From assembly GCA_000435715.1 (NCBI GenBank), contig FR882588.1, positions 1 to 13,237 of the forward strand: 13,237 bases of DNA, written 5' to 3'. Source of the DNA: Firmicutes bacterium CAG:145. GTDB taxonomy: Bacteria > Bacillota > Clostridia > Peptostreptococcales > Anaerovoracaceae. Position numbers and translations under genes: made by a program. The notes beneath the pieces are model-generated. The model was not told the DNA's origin and ran no database searches. It saw only the letters and a program-made list of their open reading frames with translations. Below are positions 5,791 to 13,215 of this stretch, one piece after another (position 1 is the stretch's first letter; the number at the start of each line of letters is the position of its first letter).

Positions 5791-6591
5791 ATGAAAAAGT
5801 CAGTTAAAGTTTTAGTAGTATCTATGATAGCCGTACTGGCGATGGGAGCTTTGGCAGGATGCGGAAGCAAAGACGAAGGAGCAGGCTCCGATGTTACAAC
5901 TTACATCGCAGCCACAGAGCCTACTTACGCTCCGTTTGACACCACAGACGAAGACGGAAACATCGTCGGATTCGATATGGATCTTTTAAATGCGATAGCA
6001 GAAGACCAGGGCTTCAAAGTCGAATACAAGGCATTTGAATTCGACGCTATCGTTCCGGCTGTCAACGCAGGCAATGCCGACATCGTAGCGGCGGCCATGA
6101 ACGTCACCGAAAAGAGAGCGGAACAGGTAGACTTCTCTGATAAGTACTTTGACAGCGGAAAAGTCATCCTCGTCAAAAAAGATAACGATACCATCAAAGA
6201 CGTAGAAGACCTCACTTCCGAAATGAAAGTCGCCGCTCAGATAGGAACTACAGAAGGCGATTACGTACAGGAACTTGCCGACGCCGGAACTATCGGTCAG
6301 GCCGTAGTGCTCAACAAGACTACAGACTGCATACTTCAGCTTCAGAACGGAGACGTTGACGCTGTCATCATGGACGCACCTGTAGCCAAGTACTACAACA
6401 ACAAGTACGGCGACGAGATCAAACAGCTGGACGCTACTATAGACCCTGCTCCTATGGCATTTGCAGTACAGAAGGGCAACAGCGAACTTCTCGATAAGAT
6501 CAACGCAGGTCTCAAGAACGTAAAAGAAAACGGAACTTACGACGATCTGGTTAAAAAATGGTTCGAATCAGACGAGTCTGTAGCAGAGTAA
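5791..6591 (+). CDS. Polar amino acid ABC transporter substrate-binding lipoprotein, 266 aa
   Basis: This is a family 3 extracellular solute-binding protein, the class that captures polar amino acids. A lipoprotein signal peptide ends in the lipobox LAGC with Cys24 as the lipid-modified residue. The family signature GFDMDLLNAIAED is at 60-72; MNVTEKRAEQVDFS (103-116) contains the Arg109 expected to bind the ligand carboxylate, and Asp195 in VIMDAPVA is placed to bind the amino group. AGGAGG at 5777-5782 lies eight bases before the ATG. It shares a promoter with the ureohydrolase, so arginine, agmatine or a similar guanidino compound is a plausible ligand, but this is inference. No permease or ATPase follows: a terminator comes within 40 bases of the stop, so it must work with components encoded elsewhere. 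Confidence 0.93.
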   Translation: MKKSVKVLVVSMIAVLAMGALAGCGSKDEGAGSDVTTYIAATEPTYAPFDTTDEDGNIVGFDMDLLNAIAEDQGFKVEYKAFEFDAIVPAVNAGNADIVAAAMNVTEKRAEQVDFSDKYFDSGKVILVKKDNDTIKDVEDLTSEMKVAAQIGTTEGDYVQELADAGTIGQAVVLNKTTDCILQLQNGDVDAVIMDAPVAKYYNNKYGDEIKQLDATIDPAPMAFAVQKGNSELLDKINAGLKNVKENGTYDDLVKKWFESDESVAE

Positions 6592-6629
6592 CAGATTCAA
6601 AGATCAGAAAACAATTAAGCTCATTCAGA

Positions 6630-6683
6630 AGCCTTGGGCTCTGACGATTGAACTCGTCAATGCCCAAGGCTCTGTTGTTTTTG
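6630..6683 (+). terminator. Intrinsic terminator of the ureohydrolase/binding-protein operon
   Basis: The outer stem is a perfect ten-pair AGCCTTGGGC/GCCCAAGGCT (6630-6639 with 6662-6671). It encloses a two-by-two internal loop and a six-pair inner stem TGACGA/TCGTCA (6642-6647 with 6654-6659) with loop TTGAAC. The tail TCTGTTGTTTTTG is T-rich. It ends the operon and shuts off readthrough toward the riboswitch. Confidence 0.85.
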
Positions 6684-6854
6684 AGCGTTCTGAAAGAGCA
6701 GGGCGCCGGCGTCGCAGTCCTGCCTCTGGATCCGCCTCAGCTGGTGGATATAGGGATAGCCCTTCCACGGATAGATAATTCCTCTCCCGCTCTCAAAAAA
6801 TTCGTGGAATTTATAGAGCAGAGACTGACCGAATATCCATTGACAACAAGATGA
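6648..6854 (+). pseudogene. Probable relic of a LysR-type regulator (C-terminal end only)
   Basis: The frame encodes about 60 residues resembling the last part of a LysR effector-binding domain: LKEQGAGVAVLPLD matches the usual V-x-x-G-x-G-I-A-x-L-P segment, and SSPALKKFVEFIEQRL matches the final helix where the family often has a P-A-x-x-x-F-x-x-F pattern. The HTH domain and most of the protein are missing, an in-frame stop lies just upstream, and the 5' part is inside the terminator hairpin of the previous operon. There is no plausible ribosome binding site. A consensus promoter is built into its last codons. It is probably a decayed remnant; a chance open frame cannot be excluded. Confidence 0.5.
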
Positions 6855-6868
6855 CAATCCGATAGAAT
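6840..6868 (+). promoter_or_regulatory. Sigma-A promoter of the riboswitch-controlled surface protein gene
   Basis: A perfect TTGACA (6840-6845) and TAGAAT (6863-6868) are separated by exactly 17 bases. The expected start near 6875 places the first riboswitch stem about 18 bases into the transcript. The -35 element overlaps the last codons of the LysR-like relic. Confidence 0.85.
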
Positions 6869-6892
6869 TAAAGCATAATTTAATACTAAGTA

Positions 6893-7073
6893 GTGACATC
6901 TCGGAAGCCGGTTAAAATCCGGCGCTGTGTCTCAGCAACCGTGTTATCAGACGAAAGGACATACTAAAGGCCACTGAAGCTTGCATCTTCGGGAAGGCGT
7001 CCAAGTAGGTACTAAAGATTAAGTCGGTAGACCTGTCACGAAAAGAAATTATGTTTGCCTTCTGAGATAGGGG
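6893..7073 (+). promoter_or_regulatory. Cobalamin (B12) riboswitch aptamer
   Basis: Conserved elements occur in the right order: a closing stem GTGACA/TGTCAC (6893-6898 with 7034-7039); GCCGGTTAAAATCCGGC at 6907-6923; CAGCAACCGTG, matching the usual CGCaACtGT; GCCACTG (6970-6976) followed by CGGGAAGGC (6990-6998); and a B12 box AAGTCGGTAGACCTGTC (7021-7037). The kissing loop is non-canonical: L5 has TCTCAG (6930-6935) instead of CCCGC, and the P13 hairpin (CCTT/AGGG, 7058-7072) shows the complementary CTGAGA (7062-7067). It sits between a consensus promoter and an intrinsic terminator, upstream of a protein with transcobalamin-like domains. Binding of B12 forms should reduce expression, as in most such switches. 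Confidence 0.93.
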
Positions 7074-7132
7074 AAAGATTTTTTTAGTCATGTTGTTTGT
7101 AAGAAATATGATAGTTAAATAAAGAAAATCCT

Positions 7133-7159
7133 GCACTCTCAGATGAGGGTGCTTTTTTT
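7133..7159 (+). terminator. Riboswitch expression-platform terminator
   Basis: Eight base pairs (GCACTCTC at 7133-7140 with GAGGGTGC at 7145-7152, one G-U pair) enclose the loop AGAT and are followed by seven Ts at 7153-7159. It lies between the aptamer and the AAAGGAGA ribosome binding site (7193-7200) of the gene at 7211. Bases 7137-7143 (TCTCAGA) are complementary to 7061-7067 in the P13 loop, which provides an antiterminator. Confidence 0.9.
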
Positions 7160-7210
7160 GTATCAAAATCTGCACCCTGTAGGTTATAGGAGAAAGGAGA
7201 AATCAGTACT

Positions 7211-10200
7211 ATGGGTAACAAACACGCGGCGGGCAAGAGAATACTGTGTATTCTTCTGTCACTGGCCATGCTGCTGTCCATGATGCCGACGGCAGTTTTT
7301 GCGGCAGGGTCAGCAGATGAAAATTCAGGGGAGGACTTCAATCCTCTCCAATACATCACTGCGGAGGTTCTCTTCGAGAAGATCAAGGGCAGCAATGCCT
7401 CCATGAACGATATTACTGCCGATCTGACAGAGGTCAAAGAAGAGCAGGAGTATTTTTATGTTACAGTAGATCCCGAGACTAAAGAGGTCACGTGGAACAC
7501 CAGTCCTTATTACGGCGCTCCGAGAGCGAATGTAAAGCTGGAGTGGATATCCAGCAGCGCGCCTGAGTATATCGCCGTAAACGAAGATGAAAACAGGGCC
7601 TCCAAGGTGCTCAAGCTCTTAAAACGTCCGGTTCTCTCGGAGGGAGAAGAGGCTAAAGAAGTCACTCTCACCTTAAAGATGACCGGGGTAAAAGAAGCAG
7701 AGGGAAAGACGGGAGAGCTTAATCTTAACCTAAAGATTACACCGGGAGAAAAGATAAAGAGTCCTTTTGATTATGTAAAAGAAGGCCTCTTCGACTCTAT
7801 AAAAGGGGAAAACGAAAGCGACGCCAAAGTCACCTCAGATCTGATATTTCCGGTGCAAAAGCCTGCTGCGTATATACAGGTAGATGAAGACGGACAGCTG
7901 AGCTGGAAGAGCAGCGCATATTCGCCTCACGATGTTCAGGTGACTTTTAACGAGAGCTCAAGGCCCGACATATTAGCCGTTCCTGCGGAAGGTGATACCT
8001 CCCCCAAAGGAATCACTCTCGTAAATAGACCTGCAGAGGATACGCAGGTAATAATCAAGACCACCCTTACTGACAAATACATTCCTTCGATAAAAGAAGA
8101 TTTCGACCTGCATCTGACAGTCCTTTCAGAACAGGAAGAAGAACCTGATATTCTGGATATATTTACTCCGGAACTGCTCTTTGACAGTATCAGGGGAGAA
8201 AATACGGCGGCAGATTCCGTGACAGAAGCTCTCCAGTTACCTGCCAACGGATACAATCCATATTATGCTAAACTCAAAGAAGACGGCTCTTTTGACAGGT
8301 GGTGGAGCAGCAAGTACGGCGCCAAGGCGAAGATAGAGATCGTCAAGAGCGATCGTCAGGATCTGATACGAGTCGGCGAAGACGACCTGACAATAGTCAA
8401 ATATCCCCAGAAGGATACTACCGTTAATCTCACGTTTGAGATAACGGAGGTGGCTGATGAGACTAATAAGAGAGAAATAACGGTGCCGGTAGTTCTCAAG
8501 GCCAAGAAATCCGACGTATTGGAAGTCATCACTGAACAGCTGCTCTTTGACGCAGTCAGGGGAGAAAACAAAGACGCGGGACAGATCGGCAAGCCCCTGA
8601 CTCTGCCGGCCGGCTCAAACGACTCAAATCCGTTTTATGCAAAGCTCAACAACGACGGTACTTTTAAACAATGGTGGGGAGGATTTTCTGGCGCTCAGAT
8701 AAAGGTAGAACTTAAGAGCAGCGATCATCCGGAGCTGATAGAAGTAGGCGAAGACAAGCTGAATATCCTCAAGTTCCCCGAAAGCAGAACCGACGTGGAG
8801 CTGACTTTTGAAGCCACAGAACTATCCAATCAGGACAATAAAAAAGAAGTGAAAGTTTCTCTGACTTTAAAGAGTCAGGCAGAGATAGATCAGGAAAAAG
8901 AGACCCAGCAGCAGCTCAGCGGTTATCTGGATAAGTATTTGAGACCGGAATACATAACTTATAATCAGATCAGAAAGCCGGGAGTGTCTTTTGCGGACGA
9001 TTACGAAAATAATAACGTAAGATATATATTCAACGTGCCGAATATCACGTCCCTGGAGAACTTGCCGTATGGCGAAGTACAGAGCGAGATCACTGTAGAT
9101 ACTCCAAGTTCCATGAATCTGAAATATAAGTACACCTGCGAGCCTGTCCGCGACGACGTGGGAGGTCAGGACAGGACAGTTACGATCACATATACTCTCA
9201 AAAAAGGCGAATATACTGCCAGCAAGGATTTCTCTGTGGTGGTTCCTGCTCTGACAGAAGAGGAGATAGATGAGGAACTGACTCTGCTGAAAGACATAAA
9301 GCAGAACATCTTTGAGGGCATAAAAGGCAAAAACTACGACAGGGAGAATGTGACTGACAGCCTTAAGGATACGCTGTATGAGGCTCGCTATGATGAGAAC
9401 GGAAATCTCACATGGTCTGACAGCTCAAAAGAAAACCTCTACTACGGATTCCGATTTCCTTCAAATGAATCGTGGGATGTGGAATACATAAGCGGCGATA
9501 CGGGGCTGTTCAATGCGGTGAATATGGTGCTGGAGAAGAGGCCTTCTCAGGACACACAAGTGACGGCCACCCATACTATTGAAAGCGTACAGCTGCAGAG
9601 ATATGCGGAGCTTTATCCTCAGAATGAGAAATTGCAGCAGTTGAAAAAGCAGCCTGTTTCGGTAGATTTTACCGTCAGAAAGATAAACGCTTCTCTTGAG
9701 AGCCTCAGCGTAGCCGGAGAAGATATAGATCTCAATGACGATCAGAAGATATATTCTGTTCTGACCGAAGAGACTCTCACAGAGGTGCAGGTAAAGGCGA
9801 CGCCTGAGAACAAGGGAGTCGCTCTGATAATAGCAGGTTCAGACTGCACCCACTTGTTCAGCAGAGACGTGGCTCTTCAAGACGGCTTTGCCAGATTTGT
9901 AGTCTCAGTCAGCGACGAGGACAACAAACAGGCCGGCAGCAGACAGACTGAAGATGTACAGCTCACCGTGGCAAGCAGGCCGTATATGGAAGCACAGATA
10001 GCTGCTCTGCCTGCTTCCGTAGACCAGGCAAACGCCGGTCAGCTTCAGATCGCCGGACAACTCTGGAACCAGTATTGGGGTCTTGAAGAGTCAGACAGAG
10101 AGACTATAGCAGGACATGAAAAACTTGAGGCCTATGGAGAGATCTCCAAAGATCCCCTCGAAGAAAGCAGAGATCAGGTGAGCGATGTATGTCTGAATCT

Positions 10201-13200
10201 GTTTGAGGGTATCAGAGGAGAAAATCCTTCTGCCAGCCTGGTCTATACAGATCTTCAGGAGATTTCTTATGCCAGGATAGACGGGGAAGATATAGAATGG
10301 AGCAAAGATCCTGCGGATAGCGATATAAGAATAGAATGGGTTTCCAGCGATAAGACCCAATACGTCGACGTACATGACGGAAATGATTTTGAGTCGGGAT
10401 ATGTACAGGCTTTCTGCCTGAAAAAGAGACCAAGCGATAAACCTGTAACCATAAAATTCAAGGCGAAAGTGACTCATCTGGCTGACCCTTCGGTGAACAC
10501 AGACACCGAGGTTCAGTTCACCCTGAGAGAATACAACGCAGAACTGGAGTCTCTGACTGTCGAAGAGTTCACCGATTTTATATTTGAACCTCAAAAGACC
10601 GAATACACCGTGTTCAACACAAATGGCGCCGAGAAAATTTCCCTTGCGCCAAAGGCTGTGATTCCGGGAGCGAAGATAACTGTAGACGGAGAAGCTCTTG
10701 AGACAGCAGGAGCCGAAATCCCCCTTCGGGACGGCGAGGCCGTGGTTAAGATCAGAGTAAACGACGGCATAAAGAATACTCTCAACGACAAGTGGGCTGA
10801 AAAGGAATATACGATATCCGTATTGACTTCTCTGGACAGCCTGAAAGAGGCCATAGACGATCTGCCAGGAGCAGACTCGATAGACAAAGACAATTATCAG
10901 CAGTATAAGAATACTGTCAGCTCACTGGCGGCTGCCTGCGACGCTTTGAGCGACCAGCAGAGAGAGCAGATAGGACAGACGTCTATACAAAAGCTGGCCC
11001 TCGTCAGTGAAAAGATAAGCTTCCTGTCCCTTGAAGCGGCAAAAGAAAAGGCCGCAAAAGAACTCGAAGCATATCAGGACGAAGAGGGGGACTATACTGC
11101 TGAAAACTGGGAAAAGGTGCTTTCAGCCAAGAAGACCGGAAGAGAGAATATTTTAAGCGCGGTGACAGAGTCCGAAGTTTTAAGGGCTCTCACAGAAGCA
11201 AAGGCTGCAGTATACGCCGTTCCTAAAAAGGACATGGGACAATCGGCAAAAGATGTTTCTCTCAAAAGCATAATGCTTCTGCCCGGAGAACATATAGCCT
11301 CTGAGACTTCCGAGGGCAGCTATTCGGTAACTATACCGGGAGAGGTCGACAAAGTCATGATCAGAGCCGCCGCCGGCAATCCGAAGGCAAAAGTGCAGAT
11401 AAACGGCAGCGATCTCAACGCCTCAAATGACTGGACGTCGCCTGAATCTTTCGATATTCCGAGAGGAGGGCAAAGAGATGTATCTGTCAAGGTAGTCTCC
11501 TCCGACGGAACTCAGTCGAAGACATATACTCTGACTATAAAGCGCGCTTCCTGGGACGAAAAGGAGAATATATCGGTAAACTTCCGCCTGATGGGAGACA
11601 GCCTCCACGGAGAGGGAAATCATCAGGACACAGAAGTCTGGATAGCCGATACAAGGGTCAGCGTCCCTAAAGGATCGACGGTCAAATATCTCACAGATAA
11701 AATGCTCATAGACAACGGTATTTCCTTTGTGACAAAGAGCAACGGAACATACATTTCGCAGATAAACGGACTCGCCGAGCTTGATAACGGCAAAAACAGC
11801 GGCTGGATGTACACCGTCAACGGAAAGTCCGTAAGTCAGATCTACTCAGAGAGAACGCTTTCTGAAGGGGACGTGATAGAGTGGTTCTATACAGATGATT
11901 ACACGAAGGAAGACTTAAAGCCGGCTTATGACGCCAGGGAAGTCATGGCCATGATTCAGGCGCTGCCTGAAACCGATAGTCTGACCTTGTCCGACGCAGC
12001 CGATGTACAGCGGGCGAAGAGCGCTTATGACGCCCTCTCCGCCGAAGAAAAGGCCAAGGTGACAGATGAGGCCAGAGAAAAGCTTGAGGCGGCAGTTCTT
12101 AAGATCGCAGAACTCAAGAGTCAGGCGGCGGCCGGCATACAGGATATCTTCAAGTCTACCGGGGATTATATCGCCGGCATGTTAAAAGATAACTGCGTAT
12201 ACGGCGCGGAGTGGAATATATTAGGGCTTGCAAGAGCAGGAAGGACAGATGAGATAGACTCTGCCGCTTATTACAAGAGCATAGCGCAGATCGTCAAGGC
12301 TAAAGGTTCTCCTCAGCTGAGCAAGAGCAAGTCCAGCGAGAATTCCAGAGTCATCATTGCCCTTACTGCTCTGGGAATAGATCCTTCGGATGTAGAAGGA
12401 TTTAACCTGCTGGCGCCGCTGGCTAATATGGATTATGTCAACCGTCAGGGTATCAACGGAGCAATCTACGCTCTCATAGCCTTCGACACTCATGATTATC
12501 AGATCCCTGCCGCAGCAGAGGGAACTCAGACCACAAGAGAGGGTTTGATAGATCTGATACTGAAAGAACAGTTGTCAGGCGGCGGCTGGTCTCTTGGAAG
12601 CAATGAGGCCGATCCTGACATGACAGCCATGGCCGTACAGTCTCTGGCCAGGTACTGCCAGAGCGACGCAAGAGTAAAAGTTGCCGTAGACAAGGCGATA
12701 AATTGTCTATCCGATCTTCAGAATCTTGACGGAAGCTATACCAGCAGAGGAGAGGCCAATTCTGAGTCCTGTGCTCAGGTTATCACCGCTCTGACGACCA
12801 TGGGCATAGACCCGGAAAATGATGAAAGATTCGTCAAAAACGGATATTCTGTGACTGACGCTCTGAGAACTTTCTACGTGGCAGGCGGCGGATTTAAACA
12901 TGTTGAATCCGCAGGTATAGACGCCATGGCCACAGAGCAGGGATATTACGCTCTTGCGGCATATGACAGAATGATCAATGGCAAGACGGCGCTATACGAT
13001 ATGAGCGATGTCGCTTTGCAGAAAGGAACCGCAGGCGCTGAAGGAGAAGGCCCTGCAGATCAGAATACGGACAGCAAAGCAGATATGAGCCAAGCTGCAT
13101 CTCCTTCGAAGACAGGAGATGAAGCCCTGCTTCTTCTGTGGTCTCTCATGGCCGCAGCAGGGGCAATAGGAATACTCTCTCTGAGAAGAAAAGAAAACCG

Positions 13201-13204
13201 ATAA
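7211..13204 (+). CDS. Giant wall-anchored surface protein with transcobalamin-like (DUF4430) and alpha/alpha-toroid domains, 1997 aa; putative cobalamin-binding protein
   Basis: Domains in order: signal peptide (1-31/32); Ig-like repeats of about 120 residues at 48-178, 187-305, 313-434, 435-556, a divergent module at 557-690, then 694-795 and 985-1107; cadherin-like beta-sandwich modules at about 825-922, 1108-1207 and 1349-1447; helical segments at 923-975, 1208-1340 and 1575-1640; a DUF4430/transcobalamin C-terminal-like domain at 1453-1567 with GWMYTVNG at 1531-1538 and EGDVIEWFY; and an alpha/alpha-toroid of the prenyltransferase/squalene-cyclase type at 1641-1930 (GGGWSLGSNEADPDMTAMAV, DGSYTS, GGGFKH). 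The tail is PSKTGD (1965-1970), a hydrophobic segment and RRKENR, a sortase-type signal with Ser in place of the usual Pro. The start is supported by AAAGGAGA at 7193-7200 and the signal peptide. The upstream B12 riboswitch and the intrinsic-factor-like fold pair suggest cobalamin capture at the surface; the ligand is inference. No sortase or transporter gene is present here. Confidence 0.9.
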   Translation: MGNKHAAGKRILCILLSLAMLLSMMPTAVFAAGSADENSGEDFNPLQYITAEVLFEKIKGSNASMNDITADLTEVKEEQEYFYVTVDPETKEVTWNTSPYYGAPRANVKLEWISSSAPEYIAVNEDENRASKVLKLLKRPVLSEGEEAKEVTLTLKMTGVKEAEGKTGELNLNLKITPGEKIKSPFDYVKEGLFDSIKGENESDAKVTSDLIFPVQKPAAYIQVDEDGQLSWKSSAYSPHDVQVTFNESSRPDILAVPAEGDTSPKGITLVNRPAEDTQVIIKTTLTDKYIPSIKEDFDLHLTVLSEQEEEPDILDIFTPELLFDSIRGENTAADSVTEALQLPANGYNPYYAKLKEDGSFDRWWSSKYGAKAKIEIVKSDRQDLIRVGEDDLTIVKYPQKDTTVNLTFEITEVADETNKREITVPVVLKAKKSDVLEVITEQLLFDAVRGENKDAGQIGKPLTLPAGSNDSNPFYAKLNNDGTFKQWWGGFSGAQIKVELKSSDHPELIEVGEDKLNILKFPESRTDVELTFEATELSNQDNKKEVKVSLTLKSQAEIDQEKETQQQLSGYLDKYLRPEYITYNQIRKPGVSFADDYENNNVRYIFNVPNITSLENLPYGEVQSEITVDTPSSMNLKYKYTCEPVRDDVGGQDRTVTITYTLKKGEYTASKDFSVVVPALTEEEIDEELTLLKDIKQNIFEGIKGKNYDRENVTDSLKDTLYEARYDENGNLTWSDSSKENLYYGFRFPSNESWDVEYISGDTGLFNAVNMVLEKRPSQDTQVTATHTIESVQLQRYAELYPQNEKLQQLKKQPVSVDFTVRKINASLESLSVAGEDIDLNDDQKIYSVLTEETLTEVQVKATPENKGVALIIAGSDCTHLFSRDVALQDGFARFVVSVSDEDNKQAGSRQTEDVQLTVASRPYMEAQIAALPASVDQANAGQLQIAGQLWNQYWGLEESDRETIAGHEKLEAYGEISKDPLEESRDQVSDVCLNLFEGIRGENPSASLVYTDLQEISYARIDGEDIEWSKDPADSDIRIEWVSSDKTQYVDVHDGNDFESGYVQAFCLKKRPSDKPVTIKFKAKVTHLADPSVNTDTEVQFTLREYNAELESLTVEEFTDFIFEPQKTEYTVFNTNGAEKISLAPKAVIPGAKITVDGEALETAGAEIPLRDGEAVVKIRVNDGIKNTLNDKWAEKEYTISVLTSLDSLKEAIDDLPGADSIDKDNYQQYKNTVSSLAAACDALSDQQREQIGQTSIQKLALVSEKISFLSLEAAKEKAAKELEAYQDEEGDYTAENWEKVLSAKKTGRENILSAVTESEVLRALTEAKAAVYAVPKKDMGQSAKDVSLKSIMLLPGEHIASETSEGSYSVTIPGEVDKVMIRAAAGNPKAKVQINGSDLNASNDWTSPESFDIPRGGQRDVSVKVVSSDGTQSKTYTLTIKRASWDEKENISVNFRLMGDSLHGEGNHQDTEVWIADTRVSVPKGSTVKYLTDKMLIDNGISFVTKSNGTYISQINGLAELDNGKNSGWMYTVNGKSVSQIYSERTLSEGDVIEWFYTDDYTKEDLKPAYDAREVMAMIQALPETDSLTLSDAADVQRAKSAYDALSAEEKAKVTDEAREKLEAAVLKIAELKSQAAAGIQDIFKSTGDYIAGMLKDNCVYGAEWNILGLARAGRTDEIDSAAYYKSIAQIVKAKGSPQLSKSKSSENSRVIIALTALGIDPSDVEGFNLLAPLANMDYVNRQGINGAIYALIAFDTHDYQIPAAAEGTQTTREGLIDLILKEQLSGGGWSLGSNEADPDMTAMAVQSLARYCQSDARVKVAVDKAINCLSDLQNLDGSYTSRGEANSESCAQVITALTTMGIDPENDERFVKNGYSVTDALRTFYVAGGGFKHVESAGIDAMATEQGYYALAAYDRMINGKTALYDMSDVALQKGTAGAEGEGPADQNTDSKADMSQAASPSKTGDEALLLLWSLMAAAGAIGILSLRRKENR
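7350..10530 (+). repeat. In-gene repeats coding for Ig-like modules of the surface protein
   Basis: Six to seven diverged protein repeats share a start pattern of hydrophobic-L-F-(D/E)-x-(I/V)-(K/R)-G-(E/S/K)-N (for example LLFDSIRGEN, LLFDAVRGEN, LFDSIKGEN, LFEGIRGEN, IFEGIKGKN), a middle W-x-S/W-W motif and a late K-R-P or R-P-x-x-D-T-x-V strand. They resemble atrophied bacterial Ig-like domains. The copies at 8147-8512 and 8513-8878 are closest to each other (both with NP-[YF]-YAKL and a WW pair), which suggests a more recent duplication. The block is interrupted by a cadherin-like and a helical module before the last copy. Confidence 0.75.
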
Positions 13205-13215
13205 AGCAAGTAGGA

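Noticed and set aside
6391..6400. CTACAAC inside the binding-protein gene as another copy of the hairpin repeat
   Set aside because: It codes for conserved Tyr-Tyr-Asn-Asn residues and has no paired second end at 38 bases.
7146..7178. GCACCCT (7172-7178) is complementary to the terminator 3' arm AGGGTGC (7146-7152)
   Set aside because: It lies after the termination point, so it cannot act as an antiterminator during the decision; it may only stabilise readthrough RNA.
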